Source: Sulfuritalea sp. (GTDB taxonomy: Bacteria > Pseudomonadota > Gammaproteobacteria > Burkholderiales > Rhodocyclaceae). Taken from it: DNA of 64,000 nucleotides. This document shows, piece after piece, positions 1 to 11,880 of the stretch. Every line of letters begins with the position of its first letter. Within the stretch, counting starts at the first letter, position 1. Where the stretch lies: positions 38,904-102,903 of the forward strand of contig JALHPU010000015.1 of the NCBI GenBank assembly GCA_022842325.1, read 5' to 3'. Below the pieces are notes generated by a model, which was not told the DNA's origin, did no database searches, and saw only the letters and a list, made by a program, of their open reading frames with translations. The position numbers were made by a program, and so were the translations under genes.

Positions 1-402
1 CGGCCGCCCCTGCACGATCGCGGCAAGCCTATTAAATGTCTGTTCCACCATATCGCGTGAAAGCATCATGTGAGATTGCTCGGGAACGCCGGCAGTTGTG
101 GCAATGGTGCGAACGGACGCATCTGTCGTGGAAAGTGTTGAGCCGTTCACGATCGAGAGATGAATTCGAAACAGTTCGTCCTCCACCAGGGTGATCGCGT
201 TCTCCATCTCGGCCTCGGTGGGCGGATTGTGCTTGAATTGCCTTGCGATTCTTACCGAGCCCAATAGTAGCGTAATCGGCGGTGCCGACCCAATTTCGTC
301 TCGACTGACGACAACGGTCTGCTCCTCCCCGATATGGATGATAGTGGCAGGACCGTTGGCAGAGCGATTATCGATTTTTTGCCTACGTTTATTGCTTGGC
401 AT
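1..402 (-). CDS. hypothetical protein, partial (runs off left edge)
   Basis: An open frame reads leftward from an ATG at 402 (MPSNKRRQK...) and leaves the window without a stop, giving about 133 visible residues. The start overlaps the end of the upstream 70-residue gene by 14 bases, so the two are probably one operon. The visible part is hydrophilic, with a basic N-terminus, a V-rich segment (TVVVS) and an acidic helix (EAEMENAITLVEDELFR). No signal peptide, membrane segment or known motif was recognised. I do not know its function. Confidence 0.6.
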   Translation of the reverse strand, partial: MPSNKRRQKIDNRSANGPATIIHIGEEQTVVVSRDEIGSAPPITLLLGSVRIARQFKHNPPTEAEMENAITLVEDELFRIHLSIVNGSTLSTTDASVRTIATTAGVPEQSHMMLSRDMVEQTFNRLAAIVQGRP

Positions 403-601
403 CTGGTTTATCTTTTCCCATGGAGTTGAACAACTCGATGGATGCCAGGGCGTTGAACGGCAAGGTTACATTGTGCTTGAGTCCTTCGCCGTAGGCTGCC
501 TTCAAGTCCTTAAGCAAAACAGCCAAGGCAGTGTCTGCCGTCCACGCTGAAACATCGCTCCAGTTTCTGACGACCCAGCTATCACCTGTACTCACTTTCA
601 A
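389..601 (-). CDS. small hypothetical protein, 70 aa
   Basis: The frame begins at a TTG at 601; an in-frame TGA lies five codons upstream, so TTG (or a later GTG) is the only start available. The product is soluble-looking and has no recognised domain. Its 3' end overlaps the next leftward gene by 14 bases in a different frame, an arrangement typical of translationally coupled genes and the main reason to believe it is real. The function is unknown. Confidence 0.5.
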   Translation of the reverse strand: MKVSTGDSWVVRNWSDVSAWTADTALAVLLKDLKAAYGEGLKHNVTLPFNALASIELFNSMGKDKPDAKQ

Positions 602-708
602 TAGATAGCGGTTTCAAGTCCCAAGCGCTTCGCGACGGCCGATCAAATTGTCAGACATCATGCAAACCGTCGCGAAGCAAGAGGGAGCGTTGGTTGCAGC
701 GTGCTGGC

Positions 709-1308
709 TCAGCTGAACAGTTTGTTGGCGGTTTCGGCAATCAGCTTGCCCTGAAAGCGCGCCCCATCGAGTTCGTTCGCGCTAGGCTGACGCTGCCCCT
801 GACCGCCGGCAATCGTCGTCGCGCCGTACGGGCTGCCGCCAACGATTTCATCGAGCGTCATCTGGCCCTGGTAGCTGTAGGGCAGGCCGACGATGACCAT
901 GCCGAAATGCATGAGGTTGGTGATCACCGAAAACAGCGTGACCTCCTGCCCGCCGTGCTGAGTGGCGGTCGACGTGAAGGCGCCACCAACCTTGCCGTGC
1001 AAGGCGCCCCGCGCCCACAGTCCGCCGGCCTGGTCGAGGAAACTCGCCATTTGCGAAGGCATGCGGCCGAAGCGAGTCGGGCAGCCGACGATGATGGCGT
1101 CGTAATCGGGCAGTTCTGCCACCGTCGCCACCGGGGCGGCCTGGTCGAGCTTGAAATGGGCGGCTTTGGCGACCTCTGCCGGGGCCGTTTCGGGCACCCG
1201 CTTGACATCGACCGTGGCGCCTGCGGAGCGGGCACCTTCGGCGACGGCCTGCGCCATGGATTCAATATGACCGTAGCTTGAGTAATAGAGCACGAGGACT
1301 TTTGACAT
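709..1308 (-). CDS. wrbA: NAD(P)H:quinone oxidoreductase WrbA
   Basis: A flavodoxin-fold protein of 199 aa, the normal WrbA length, that reduces quinones by two electrons at the expense of NAD(P)H using FMN. The N-terminus [16 protein letters not shown] is the FMN phosphate-binding loop, and [17 protein letters not shown] is the WrbA-specific second FMN loop. The ATG at 1308 is preferred because GGAGA lies 5-9 bases before it; a GTG four codons earlier sits on that same ribosome site. It is the last gene of a leftward group with a DoxX protein and an NADP-dependent reductase, so a role in oxidative or electrophile stress is likely. A LysR gene reads divergently at the head of the group. Confidence 0.95.
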   Translation of the reverse strand: MSKVLVLYYSSYGHIESMAQAVAEGARSAGATVDVKRVPETAPAEVAKAAHFKLDQAAPVATVAELPDYDAIIVGCPTRFGRMPSQMASFLDQAGGLWARGALHGKVGGAFTSTATQHGGQEVTLFSVITNLMHFGMVIVGLPYSYQGQMTLDEIVGGSPYGATTIAGGQGQRQPSANELDGARFQGKLIAETANKLFS

Positions 1309-1489
1309 GGGTATCTCCACTTGAGGTTATTGGTTTTGCGATGGTCTGTACGCGGCACGGGCGTGAATTCGCGACAACGTCCACCACGCGGAATAATAGG
1401 CGTTATAAAGTGTTGCAGAAAATATTCATGCGCTTCGGGATTCAAGCGCGGCGCCAGTGCCGCACTTGAATCCGAAGTCATATCGGCGA

Positions 1490-1951
1490 CTACTGCCGTT
1501 CAAGTCGTTCGGCCAGCACCGCATCGATTGATGCCCGCCCCGCGCCGCTGATCCCCAGCGATACGGTCGCGGCCAGCAAGGCGAGGCCGAACTCGATGCC
1601 GTTGTTGCTCATGAACAGGCCGTTACCGATATGCACGCTGAAGATGGCGACCAGCATGGTGAAGCCCAATATGGCCGCAGCGGGGCGAACCAGGAGACCC
1701 AGGAGCAGGGCCAGACCGCCGAAGAACTCGGCGCCGCCGGCCAGCGCGGCCATCAACATACCCGGTTCGATGCCGATCGAGGCCATCCATTTGCCGGTTC
1801 CTTCGAGGCCGTAGCCGCCGAACCAGCCAAACAGTTTCTGTGCGCCGTGGGCGGCGAAGATGATGCCAACCGGAATGCGCAGGGCGAGTGGAGACAGTCC
1901 GGCGGTGGTGGCAACGAGGTGCTTGATGATCGAAGTGTTGTTGGCATTCAT
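1490..1951 (-). CDS. DoxX family membrane protein
   Basis: A 153-aa inner-membrane protein with four predicted hydrophobic segments (about residues 22-40, 58-78, 82-105 and 118-138) and the DoxX signature around RIPVGIIFAAHGAQKLFGWFGG. Members of this family are often found with quinone- or thiol-redox enzymes; the biochemical activity is not settled. ATG 1951 is chosen over ATG 1957 because AGGAG stands at a proper distance only from the former. It lies 32 bases downstream of the reductase gene and 181 bases before wrbA in the same direction, which suggests one redox-stress operon. Confidence 0.88.
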   Translation of the reverse strand: MNANNTSIIKHLVATTAGLSPLALRIPVGIIFAAHGAQKLFGWFGGYGLEGTGKWMASIGIEPGMLMAALAGGAEFFGGLALLLGLLVRPAAAILGFTMLVAIFSVHIGNGLFMSNNGIEFGLALLAATVSLGISGAGRASIDAVLAERLERQ

Positions 1952-1983
1952 GGTCATGCTCCTGGGTTCAGTTCAAAAAAGTC

Positions 1984-2616
1984 TCAACTCTTGCGGATGA
2001 AGGTCGGCGCGATGCTGGTACCAAGTCCGGCGCCGTAGCCGAGGTAGATGTTCAGCCCGGCCAGCGGTTCGAGATAACGCGCGTTCTTGAGGCTGCCGGC
2101 GTCGATGGTTTCGAAGCCCATGCTGTCGGCCAACTGGCGCGCCGTTTCCTTCGCTGCGGGGCTGTCGCTGGCGAGAAACACGCTGACCTTGCGACCACCG
2201 CCGAAATCAGCCCCCTCGGCCAGCACCGGCGCGAAGACGGTGTTGAACGCCTTGACCACTTCGGCGCCCGGCACCGCCTTGGCGATTTCCTCGCTGGCCG
2301 ATGTGCTGTGGCCAAGCGTGAGGCCCATGTAGTCGGCCGTCAGCGGGTTGGTGATGTCGATCACCACCTTGCCTTGCAGATTGCCGACCGAGCGCAGCGC
2401 GGCAATGGCATCGTCGAAGGCGGTCGCCAGCACTACGACATCGGCGCCGGCTGCGGCGTTGCCGGCATTGACTGCCGCAGCACCTGGGTTGGCGGCGGCG
2501 ACGGTGCGCGCCTTGTCGAGATTGCGTGCGGTGATGCTGACCTGGTGGCCGGCGCGGGTGAGTTGCTTGACGAAGGCCGAGCCCATATTGCCGGCGCCAA
2601 TAACGGTAACTTTCAT
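1984..2616 (-). CDS. NADPH-dependent F420 reductase-like oxidoreductase
   Basis: A 210-aa Rossmann protein of the family that contains F420-dependent NADP reductases and related dinucleotide-binding enzymes. The N-terminal MKVTVIGAGNMGSAF is the GxGxxG nucleotide loop; VVIDITNPL closes the nucleotide domain, and KAFNTVFAPV is the family's conserved substrate-domain motif. A betaproteobacterium is not expected to use F420, so NADP is the likely cofactor and the second substrate is unknown. AAGGAATCATC precedes the ATG. It is the first gene of the leftward group with doxX and wrbA, divergent from the LysR gene at 2770. Confidence 0.88.
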   Translation of the reverse strand: MKVTVIGAGNMGSAFVKQLTRAGHQVSITARNLDKARTVAAANPGAAAVNAGNAAAGADVVVLATAFDDAIAALRSVGNLQGKVVIDITNPLTADYMGLTLGHSTSASEEIAKAVPGAEVVKAFNTVFAPVLAEGADFGGGRKVSVFLASDSPAAKETARQLADSMGFETIDAGSLKNARYLEPLAGLNIYLGYGAGLGTSIAPTFIRKS

Positions 2617-2769
2617 GATGATTCCTTTCTGAGCAGTGGTTGGAGTGAAGCTTTGCCGTTGCGTGTTTGTTGTGCGCTTGGCATGGATGGAACTTTATAG
2701 AACCGATTAAGATTGATAAACTGGACTCGGTGGCATAGATCGTTCCGATAAACGAGACAATAGAAGGCA
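2617..2769. promoter_or_regulatory. divergent promoter region between reductase operon and LysR gene
   Basis: This 153-base spacer separates two divergently read units. It contains an imperfect AT-rich dyad near 2694-2720 (TTTATAG...TTGATAAAC) of the kind that LysR regulators bind. No -10/-35 pair could be assigned with confidence. Regulation of the leftward wrbA-containing operon by the LysR protein is inference from gene order. Confidence 0.4.
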
Positions 2770-3669
2770 ATGAACAAGCTTTTGCAAATCGAGGTTCTGG
2801 TCGAGGTCGTGCGTTCCGGCAGCTTTGTCGGTGCGGCCGAGGTGCTCGGCATGTCGAAGGCGGCGGTGTCGCGCCACGTCAGCGAACTCGAGGCCCGGCT
2901 CGGCATGCGGCTCCTGCAGCGCACGACGCGCCGGCTCGCCTTGACCGAGGCGGGGCAGATCTTTCATGCCCGCAGCAAGGACATCCTGGACAGCGTGAGC
3001 GAGTCCGAGGACGAAATTTCGACCCAGACCGGCACCGCCAGCGGCCAATTGCGGATCAGCGCCCCGGTGACTTTTGGAGTGCGCCATCTGGCACCACTGT
3101 GGGGCGAGTTCCGGCGGCGCCACCCCAAGGTGACGCTGGACATCACGCTGGCCGACCGGGTGGTCGATCTGATCGAGGAGGGCTACGACCTGGCGATCAG
3201 GATCGGCCGCCTGAGCAGTTCAACGCTGGTCAGCCGCCGGCTGGCAATCACCCGCATGGTGCTCTGCGCCGCACCCGACTATCTCGCTGCGCACGGCACG
3301 CCGCGTCATCCGCACGAACTGGCGGGGCATGAAATCCTGGCCTACAGCTACTGGTCGGACAAGGATGAATGGCGCTTCGACGGTCCGGAGGGGGCGGTCA
3401 GCGTGCGTACCCAGCCCTGCCTGAGTTCCAACAGTGGCGATACCTGCCGGGCCGCGGCACTGGCTTGCCAAGGGGTGATCCTGCAACCCTCGTTTTTAGT
3501 GGATACGGATTTGGCGGCGGGTACGTTGGTCGAGTTAATGCCAGAGTATCGGGCGGTCGAATTGGGAATTTACGCCGTCTATCCGACGCGCAAACACGTC
3601 CCGGCCAAGGTGCGGGCGCTGCTCGACTTTCTCGGCGAGCGATTTGGCGACGCGGGGCGCTTCCGCTAG
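2770..3669 (+). CDS. LysR family transcriptional regulator
   Basis: A 299-aa regulator of normal LysR length. Residues 1-60 form the winged helix-turn-helix (FVGAAEVLGMSKAAVSRHVSELEARLG), and from about residue 90 a LysR substrate-binding domain follows (QLRISAPVTFGVRHLAPLW). The sequence is of the CrgA/AaeR-like group that often controls a divergent oxidoreductase operon. It is divergent from the leftward reductase-doxX-wrbA group and is its likely regulator. The inducer cannot be told from the sequence. Confidence 0.93.
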   Translation: MNKLLQIEVLVEVVRSGSFVGAAEVLGMSKAAVSRHVSELEARLGMRLLQRTTRRLALTEAGQIFHARSKDILDSVSESEDEISTQTGTASGQLRISAPVTFGVRHLAPLWGEFRRRHPKVTLDITLADRVVDLIEEGYDLAIRIGRLSSSTLVSRRLAITRMVLCAAPDYLAAHGTPRHPHELAGHEILAYSYWSDKDEWRFDGPEGAVSVRTQPCLSSNSGDTCRAAALACQGVILQPSFLVDTDLAAGTLVELMPEYRAVELGIYAVYPTRKHVPAKVRALLDFLGERFGDAGRFR

Positions 3670-3773
3670 AGTCTGTGCTTCTGTCTGGAACCTAAGCAGC
3701 GGTTGCCTGAAGCACACGCGGCTGACCGGCAAGTTGCGTATCCAGATCGCCTTGCCTGAAGGGAGTCCCGGCC

Positions 3774-4655
3774 ATGATCAGCATCGAGCGCATCGCCACA
3801 CGTCCGGCCGACCTCGGCGGCGGCATGATCGTGCGTCGCGCATTGCCAACCCGACAGCGGCGCATGGTGGGTGCCTGGTGCTTCCTCGATCATGCCGGGC
3901 CGGTGGAGTTTCCCGAAGGCGAGTCGATGCGAGTCGGAGCACATCCCCATACCGCCCTGCAGACATTTACTTGGCTGATCGAAGGCGAAATCCTCCACCG
4001 GGACAGCCTGGGCAGCGAACAGATCATCCGTCCGGGGCAGGTGAACCTGATGACAGCCGGGCGCGGCATCGTCCATACGGAGGACTCACTGCCTCATGTC
4101 CGTCGGCTACATGCCGCGCAACTGTGGATTGCCTTGCCGCGTGAGGCGGCGGATTGCGCGCCGGCTTTCGACCACCATCCCAAATTGCCAAACTGGACCG
4201 AGAACGACTGCGAACTCACACTGCTGGCTGGCACCTATCGCGGCCATCGCGCGCCAGTACGCCTGTATTCGCCGTTATTGTGTCTTGATCTGTACAGCAT
4301 GCCTGGCGCCACGATCGAGCTTGAGCTGAATCCGGATTTTGAGTATGGCATCCTGCCTTTGGAAGGCTCGGTGTTCCTCGAAGGGAACAGCTTCGCGATG
4401 GACGAGTTTATCTATCTCGGTGTCGGCATCGACAAGCTCCGCCTGAAACTGGCGGCCGGCAGCCGCCTTCTGCTGCTGGGTGGCGAGCCGTTCGGCGAAC
4501 CCATCGTGATGTGGTGGAACTTTGTCGGCCACAATAAGTCAGCCATCGCCGCTGCCCAGCGCGAATGGGAATCCGGCGGATTGCGCTTTGGGCACGTCGA
4601 GGGCGACGATGGGCGGCGACTTGTTGCGCCTACTTTGCCTTGGTCGGGTTACTGA
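3774..4655 (+). CDS. pirin family protein
   Basis: A 293-aa bicupin of the pirin family. The N-terminal cupin has the metal-binding histidines in HPHTALQTFTWLIEGEILHRDS and GIVHTED, and a conserved MTAGRG turn between them. Bacterial pirins bind Fe(II) or similar metals; some cleave quercetin, others regulate metabolism, so the exact role is open. Residues 230-290 hold the second, degenerate cupin (LLLLGGEPFGEPIVMWWNFV). GGGAG precedes the ATG by 8 bases. The end overlaps by 7 bases the end of the convergent DedA-rhodanese gene. Confidence 0.92.
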   Translation: MISIERIATRPADLGGGMIVRRALPTRQRRMVGAWCFLDHAGPVEFPEGESMRVGAHPHTALQTFTWLIEGEILHRDSLGSEQIIRPGQVNLMTAGRGIVHTEDSLPHVRRLHAAQLWIALPREAADCAPAFDHHPKLPNWTENDCELTLLAGTYRGHRAPVRLYSPLLCLDLYSMPGATIELELNPDFEYGILPLEGSVFLEGNSFAMDEFIYLGVGIDKLRLKLAAGSRLLLLGGEPFGEPIVMWWNFVGHNKSAIAAAQREWESGGLRFGHVEGDDGRRLVAPTLPWSGY

Positions 4656-5581
4656 CTCTCCGGCTTCCCGGTCGCGGCACGCCAAGCATCGTACCCACCC
4701 TGCAAGGGCCGGACGGATAGATAGCCAGCATTGAGCAAATTCCGGGCAGCCTGGACAGCACCGGCATCCTCGGGGCAAGCGCATAGCGTGACGATGGGAT
4801 GAGACTTCGGCCAATCGCCGACCGCCTCGCGCAGGAAATCATGCTCGGCAACCTTCGTACCGGGAATCGGGCCGGTCTGTGCAACCATCGTAGCGCCGCG
4901 CAGATCAAGCACCAGCGGCGGCTGTTCGGCCTGCATCGCCGCGACCAACTCGCCAGGGGTAATGTGTGGAACGGCGCAGAATTTCCTGAACCGGTATTTC
5001 TGCCACAGCTTCCATCCCAGCCAGATGCCGAGCACAGCCGCTGCAATCAGCGCCGCATTGCCGGCATGCTGTTCCAGAAACGTGATGGTGGCTTGCACGG
5101 TATCCTTCAGCATCCAGCCCGCCCCCAGAGCCAGCCCGGCCCACAAGCCGGCGCCGGCCCCGGCGGCCAGGAGAAACCCCGGCTGGCTCATGCGCAGCGC
5201 GCCGGCAATCGGCGGTGCCACCGTCGAGAAGCCGGGAATGAATTTGGCCACGACAAGTGATGACACGCCCCAGCGAATGAAGCGCGCCTCGGTCTGGCTG
5301 ACGCAGGAGGCGGGGTTGATGGAGAGCTTGCACAAGCCCGACAACACCCGGTAGCCGAAAAGTTTGCCCGACCAATACCAGATCCAGTCAGCAATCACGG
5401 AAGCGACGATGGCGGCAGCCAGAACTTTGCCCAGGTCACCCGGCGTCGCCATCAGGCTGCCGGCCAGCAACAAGGTCGGCACCGCCGGCACCGGCAATCC
5501 GATCTGCTGCAGGAATACGTTTACGAATATGACCGCAACAGCATCCTGTCGCAAGGTTTCGCCAATCTGTGCCATCTCCAC
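4649..5581 (-). CDS. DedA family membrane protein fused to a rhodanese domain
   Basis: A 310-aa two-domain protein. Residues 1-190 are a DedA/SNARE-associated membrane domain (NVFLQQIGLPVPAVPTLLLAG at the start, then FIPGFSTVAPPIAGALRM), a family implicated in lipid flipping and membrane homeostasis. Residues 200-310 are a rhodanese-like domain (LVLDLRGATMVAQTG, VTLCACPEDAGAVQAARNL, LQGGYDAW); the cysteine at the expected active-loop position is present (LCACPED). The sulfur or phosphate substrate is unknown. Fusions of this type recur in proteobacteria. It stands alone on the minus strand; 3' end overlaps the pirin gene. Confidence 0.9.
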   Translation of the reverse strand: MEMAQIGETLRQDAVAVIFVNVFLQQIGLPVPAVPTLLLAGSLMATPGDLGKVLAAAIVASVIADWIWYWSGKLFGYRVLSGLCKLSINPASCVSQTEARFIRWGVSSLVVAKFIPGFSTVAPPIAGALRMSQPGFLLAAGAGAGLWAGLALGAGWMLKDTVQATITFLEQHAGNAALIAAAVLGIWLGWKLWQKYRFRKFCAVPHITPGELVAAMQAEQPPLVLDLRGATMVAQTGPIPGTKVAEHDFLREAVGDWPKSHPIVTLCACPEDAGAVQAARNLLNAGYLSVRPLQGGYDAWRAATGKPESQ

Positions 5582-5788
5582 CGCAAACTCCCGCAGATAT
5601 TAGCTACGACGCGCGTTAACCTTGACCAAAGCCTGCACCTGGCCATTGGCATACCGGCAGGTTTCAGGATGCTGCTGTCGTAGAAGTTACAACCGCCACC
5701 GGCCGCACTTGGCCGACTGCACGTATTGAGCATCGTGCCAGAAAGCGGTCGCACGATGTAGCAGGGCGACCGCCAAATGATGAAGACT

Positions 5789-6403
5789 CTAAATCTCAGT
5801 CTGCTCAGAGATCTCCAGGGCGTCATCTACTTCAATACCGAGATACCGAACGGTGCTTTCCAGCTTCGAGTGACCCAACAGAAGCTGAACGGCCCGTAGA
5901 TTCTTGGTCCTTTTGTAGATCAGTGTCGCCTTGGTACGCCGCATCGTATGGGTGCCATAGACCGTCGGATCGAGGCCGATAGCAGCAACCCAATGATGGA
6001 CGATCCGAGCGTACTGTCGCGTTGAGACATGGGGCGATTTGGAAAGGCGGCTAGGAAACAGGAATTGCTCCGGCTTCAACTTCCCTTTCTCTATCCACGC
6101 TGCGACAGCGGCCCTGGTGGGCTCAGTCAGCTCGAACTGTACCGGCCGTTGCGTTTTCCGCTGCACGACCATTGCTCGGGCCAAGACCTGGCTGCCGTGT
6201 GTGATATCACGAACGTGCAAATTGACGAGATCACAGCCCCGGAGCTTGCTATCGATTGCGAGGTTGAACATGGCCAAGTCTCGAACCTGATGCGCATTCT
6301 GGAGCTGAATCCGGATGGCCCAGATATCCTTCGGCTTCAAGGGTGGCTTCTGACCAACCAGCTTGCCTTTGTTCCAGGGTTCCAAGTGATGAGTGGATTC
6401 CAT
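5789..6403 (-). CDS. tyrosine recombinase/integrase, short form
   Basis: A 204-aa protein made of little more than the catalytic domain of a tyrosine site-specific recombinase. The active-site set is visible: Arg in SKLRGCDL, the beta-hairpin lysine region (VVQRKTQRP), HTMRRTK (His-x-x-Arg), LLGHSKLESTVRYLG (His and the nucleophilic Tyr). The N-terminal SAM-like core-binding domain of usual integrases is missing. Similar short proteins are common, often many per genome, in proteobacteria. No attachment sites or partner genes were seen nearby, so whether it is active is unknown. ATG 6403 (MESTHH) is used; the sequence upstream was not conclusive. Confidence 0.85.
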   Translation of the reverse strand: MESTHHLEPWNKGKLVGQKPPLKPKDIWAIRIQLQNAHQVRDLAMFNLAIDSKLRGCDLVNLHVRDITHGSQVLARAMVVQRKTQRPVQFELTEPTRAAVAAWIEKGKLKPEQFLFPSRLSKSPHVSTRQYARIVHHWVAAIGLDPTVYGTHTMRRTKATLIYKRTKNLRAVQLLLGHSKLESTVRYLGIEVDDALEISEQTEI

Positions 6404-6717
6404 AACTGACTCCTACGTTGTTGATCGGAGTCTGATTGTTCTACGTCTGAGCGACGGGCGCATTTCCGATCAGGTGCTGGGTGCGTTCAACCGGTCTGAA
6501 CCTGTCGGTTCCAGTATTTGAAAGAGCCATCATCAATATGGCCACTTCATTTTGATACCTGCCTGACGTTGGCCACTTGGCACCGCTTGCATATTGGCTT
6601 TAGTCTCAACGATGTCGGTAAATAGCAGCCATGACTGAAGCCAGCGAGCCCATCTGTGATAGCGGGAGCCAATCATGGACATTGGATAAATTCACTTGCT
6701 GCCGGGAAGTGCTATGG
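6404..6717. other. non-coding stretch upstream of katG
   Basis: No credible gene was found. Around 6539-6588 two TGGCCACTT words stand about 37 bases apart in an arrangement (TGGCCACTTCATTTTGAT ... GTTGGCCACTTGGCACC) reminiscent of the terminal repeats left by IS21-type insertion sequences. There is no transposase, so at most this is a scar; the assignment is from memory of such ends and is weak. Confidence 0.3.
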
Positions 6718-8947
<2,230 letters not shown>

Positions 8948-9589
8948 TATTGGCAGGATGTCCTGGAGCACCAGTCGAACGCAATCGTGCTGGCATCCAG
9001 GATGCCTCTCGCGCCATCACAGGCTGGGCGGCAGGGCAGCTCAGATGCCGGCCGTTGCGCAACCACCTGCACCGGCATCGCCCACTACCGGTCGCTACCT
9101 CTTACCGTGCGAGCTGTTTAGTGCTTAGACGCAAAGGGCGAGTAGCGATTTTCGATAAGCTGCCGCTCTGACTCATCGCCCTGGCTATTTACTGAGGAAT
9201 TTGCGAACGGCGGCAATAAGCATTGTTGCAGCCCATCAAGCAGCAAGCGCCCAATGGCCGTTCAGGCCGAGTTGTGTGAATTGACGTTACGGCAGGTTTT
9301 CGAGAGAACCAGCCATTCCAGTGGCCGCTATCCGGTGGAGACCAATTTCCGCTTGTGGCCGGCAAGACTCAGTGCCCACCGGCAGCTACTTGGCATCGGA
9401 CCTCAGCGGCAGCTATTCGACCGCAAACTTGTAGTGATCAGTGCGTGATCGGTGCCCAAAACGGCCTTAGCGGTTTCCCGATAGTGGCCAGTCAGCCAAA
9501 CCCAGGTTCTGCGAACTGGGATGCTCCGAAGCGACCGTTGGCGACATTTCAGCGTTCCCATGTATCGGGATCACCGGTCTCGTTCTACT
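8948..9589. other. non-coding region between katG and cusS with one dispersed-repeat copy
   Basis: 642 bases without a credible gene. The only structure seen is the dispersed repeat at 9351-9455, described separately. The short open frames here have no ribosome sites or protein-like composition. Confidence 0.5.
9351..9455 (+). repeat. dispersed ~110-bp intergenic repeat, copy 1
   Basis: Begins TTGTGGCCGGCAAGACTCAG and contains CACCGGCAGCTACTTGGCAT and CTCAGCGGCAGCTATTC, ending near GATCGGTGCCCAAAAC. It matches copies at 41386-41497 and 42962-43075 over nearly its whole length and a partial copy near 44780. All copies are intergenic. The word CGGCAGCTA occurs twice per copy. Confidence 0.75.
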
Positions 9590-11011
9590 TCACGTTAGCT
9601 CACCCGACTTCGGTGGGCCGAAGGGCAAAATCAGCTCGAAAGCCGTGATCCCGTGGTCCGATCGTCCCAGTATCTCTCCATCGTGAGCGCGGGCAATCGA
9701 GCGCGTAATCGCCAGACCCAGCCCCGCGCCTTCGCCAAGATACTGGCGGGAAGTATCGACGCGATAAAACCGGTCGAACAGTCGCCCCATGTGCTCCGCT
9801 GGAATGGTATCCCCGGTATTTTCGACCACAAGCTTCGCCACCCTTTGATCGCTGTCGTCCATTCGAACGGTGACGCGGCCACCATCCGGCGTGTGGCGAA
9901 CGGCATTGGATAGCAGATTGCTGATAGCGCGCCGGATCATCAGGCGATCTCCCCATACGATGCCGCTTCCGGAACATTCCAATGTGATGTGTTTCTCTTC
10001 AGCGAGAACTCCGTGATACTCCAGCAACCCCTCGACCTCAAGGGCCAGGTCAACCGGCTCACGGTTGGGAATGATCAAGTCATTTTCCGACTTGGCGAGA
10101 AAGAGCATGTCAGCAATCATGCGCGACAAACGTTCGAATTCCTCCACATTGGAGGCCAGGATGTCGCGGTAGTCGTCGGCCGTCCTGACCTTCGACAGCG
10201 TCACCTGCGTCTGCGTCAACAGGTTGCTGACGGGTGTGCGCAGTTCATGGGCGAGGTCCGAAGAGAAGTCCGACAGCCGCCGAAAGGAACCCTCCAGACG
10301 GGCCAGCATCTCGTTGAGGGTTTCGGCGAGATCCGCCAGTTCGGTCGGAATCGAGTCCGTAGGTAGTCGGGCGTTGAGTCGATGCGCGGTAATACCTGCC
10401 GCCTCACGTTTGATGGCCTGTAATGGCGCGAGCCCGCGCCGAACGGCAGCCCAACCAAGAACGCCTGTCGCGAGGGCTGCCAGGATCACCACGGACCACA
10501 GGGTGGTTCGAAATGAACTCATGAAGTGCTGGTGATGTGAAATATCGGTCGCCACGGCAACCACAGCGGGCTGGACACCGTCGATACCCGTTCGCGTTCG
10601 AGCGACAAGTCCGCGGAAGGGCGTACCCTGCTTCGATCTCCAGACCGTCGGATGCGTGGAAACGTCCAGTATCTGCCGATCCAGCAACGCCTGAGGAAAA
10701 TCCGCACCGCTCGTCGCAAAGAGTGTCCGACCGTCCGGACCTACGACGAGAACCTCCAGCGCGTGGTGTCCGATCAAGGAGTCGTCCAGTTGTTGCGGAA
10801 GAGAATCCAGATCCTTCTTCGAATGGACCTTCTCAAGAGCGTGCCGGGCCAGTTCCAGCTTGCCGGAGAGAACTTCCATGTCTTGCTCTTCAAAATGCGC
10901 CTCGACTGAGCGGCCGATCAAGAAACCAAGTACCAGCAGAACCACTGTCGAGACTAACGCAAAGAGCAGCGTCAGACGGAAGGTAATTGACTTTTGCCCG
11001 CTCAATCGCAT
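9590..11011 (-). CDS. cusS: heavy-metal sensor histidine kinase (CusS/CopS type)
   Basis: A 473-aa membrane kinase that would sense periplasmic copper or silver and phosphorylate the adjacent response regulator. Order: transmembrane segment at about 13-33, periplasmic sensor of about 130 residues with several histidines ([10 protein letters not shown]), second transmembrane segment at about 170-190, HAMP, HisKA with the phospho-acceptor His255 in LAHELRTP, and an ATPase domain with N box ([16 protein letters not shown]) and G box ([14 protein letters not shown]). Its start overlaps the regulator's end by 10 bases, the usual coupled order. Copper specificity is inferred from family and neighbours. 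Confidence 0.93.
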   Translation of the reverse strand: MRLSGQKSITFRLTLLFALVSTVVLLVLGFLIGRSVEAHFEEQDMEVLSGKLELARHALEKVHSKKDLDSLPQQLDDSLIGHHALEVLVVGPDGRTLFATSGADFPQALLDRQILDVSTHPTVWRSKQGTPFRGLVARTRTGIDGVQPAVVAVATDISHHQHFMSSFRTTLWSVVILAALATGVLGWAAVRRGLAPLQAIKREAAGITAHRLNARLPTDSIPTELADLAETLNEMLARLEGSFRRLSDFSSDLAHELRTPVSNLLTQTQVTLSKVRTADDYRDILASNVEEFERLSRMIADMLFLAKSENDLIIPNREPVDLALEVEGLLEYHGVLAEEKHITLECSGSGIVWGDRLMIRRAISNLLSNAVRHTPDGGRVTVRMDDSDQRVAKLVVENTGDTIPAEHMGRLFDRFYRVDTSRQYLGEGAGLGLAITRSIARAHDGEILGRSDHGITAFELILPFGPPKSGELT

Positions 11012-11685
11012 CCAGGCATCTCCAGCACGTAACCCATACCACGCACGGTACGGATGAGCTTTGGCTCGAATCCGTCATCCATCTTTGCCCGGAGGCGCCT
11101 GACGGCGACTTCAATCACATTCGTGTCACTGTCAAAATTCATGTCCCATACTTGCGATGCGATCAGCGAGCGGGGAAGAACCTCACCCTGCCGGCGCAAC
11201 AGCAGTTCGAGCAGTGCGAATTCCTTTGCCGTCAGGTCGATGCGGCGGCCTCCACGGGTTACCCGGCGGCGCAGCAAATCGAGTTCCAGATCCGCCACCC
11301 GCATCTGCTCTGGTTCCTTGCTGCGACTCCCTCGACGCAACAAGGAACGCACTCGGGCCAGCAACTCGGCAAAGGCGAAGGGCTTCACCAGGTAATCGTC
11401 GGCGCCTTGCTCGAAACCCTTTACGCGATCCGCGACCTGATCGCGAGCCGTGAGAAACAGTACCGGCAACTCACGCTTGACGCGGCGTATGCCGGCGAGT
11501 ACCTGCCAGCCATCCAGCTTGGGCAGCATCACGTCGAGTATCGCCAGATCGTAGTCTCCGGTTTCGCCCAGGTGCAGACCGTCTACGCCATCAAGTGCCA
11601 GATCGACGACGAAACCCGCCTCGACCAGACCCTGTTTGACGTACTCGCCGGTTTTCCGCTCATCTTCGACAAGAAGTATTTTCAT
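11002..11685 (-). CDS. cusR: heavy-metal response regulator (CusR/CopR type)
   Basis: A 227-aa OmpR-family regulator. The receiver domain has the phospho-acceptor Asp51 in [14 protein letters not shown], and the C-terminal winged helix carries the heavy-metal-regulator signature ([31 protein letters not shown]). It precedes cusS with a 10-base overlap. It is divergent from the first RND operon, and a perfect 16-bp dyad lies between them at 11747-11762, the likely binding site. A second, orphan regulator at 36203-36883 is closely similar. Confidence 0.95.
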   Translation of the reverse strand: MKILLVEDERKTGEYVKQGLVEAGFVVDLALDGVDGLHLGETGDYDLAILDVMLPKLDGWQVLAGIRRVKRELPVLFLTARDQVADRVKGFEQGADDYLVKPFAFAELLARVRSLLRRGSRSKEPEQMRVADLELDLLRRRVTRGGRRIDLTAKEFALLELLLRRQGEVLPRSLIASQVWDMNFDSDTNVIEVAVRRLRAKMDDGFEPKLIRTVRGMGYVLEMPGCD

Positions 11686-11746
11686 CGCGCTTCCATCTCA
11701 TGCTGATGGCGCGATTGTGCGCGCACGGAATCGATGGACTCCAGAG

Positions 11747-11774
11747 ATTACATAAATGTAATCCGGGCGTCAGC
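11747..11774. promoter_or_regulatory. CusR-type operator between cusR and the first RND operon
   Basis: The perfect dyad ATTACATAAATGTAAT spans 11747-11762 and is followed by CCGGGCGTCAGCCAATTGAC. The same arrangement (ATTACAnnnATGTAAT, then about seven bases, then a TCAGC-TTCC-like block) occurs before the DUF411 gene and, in half form, before other units of the island. Position between divergent cusR and efflux genes supports an autoregulated operator; binding is inferred. Confidence 0.6.
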
Positions 11775-11880
11775 CAATTGACGGAATGACCCAATCAGAA
11801 TGCGCCTTACTCGAAGTCTAAACAAAGATTGCACGGAACCCCAACATGAATCGTCCATTGATCGCAGCTGAAAACCGAAC

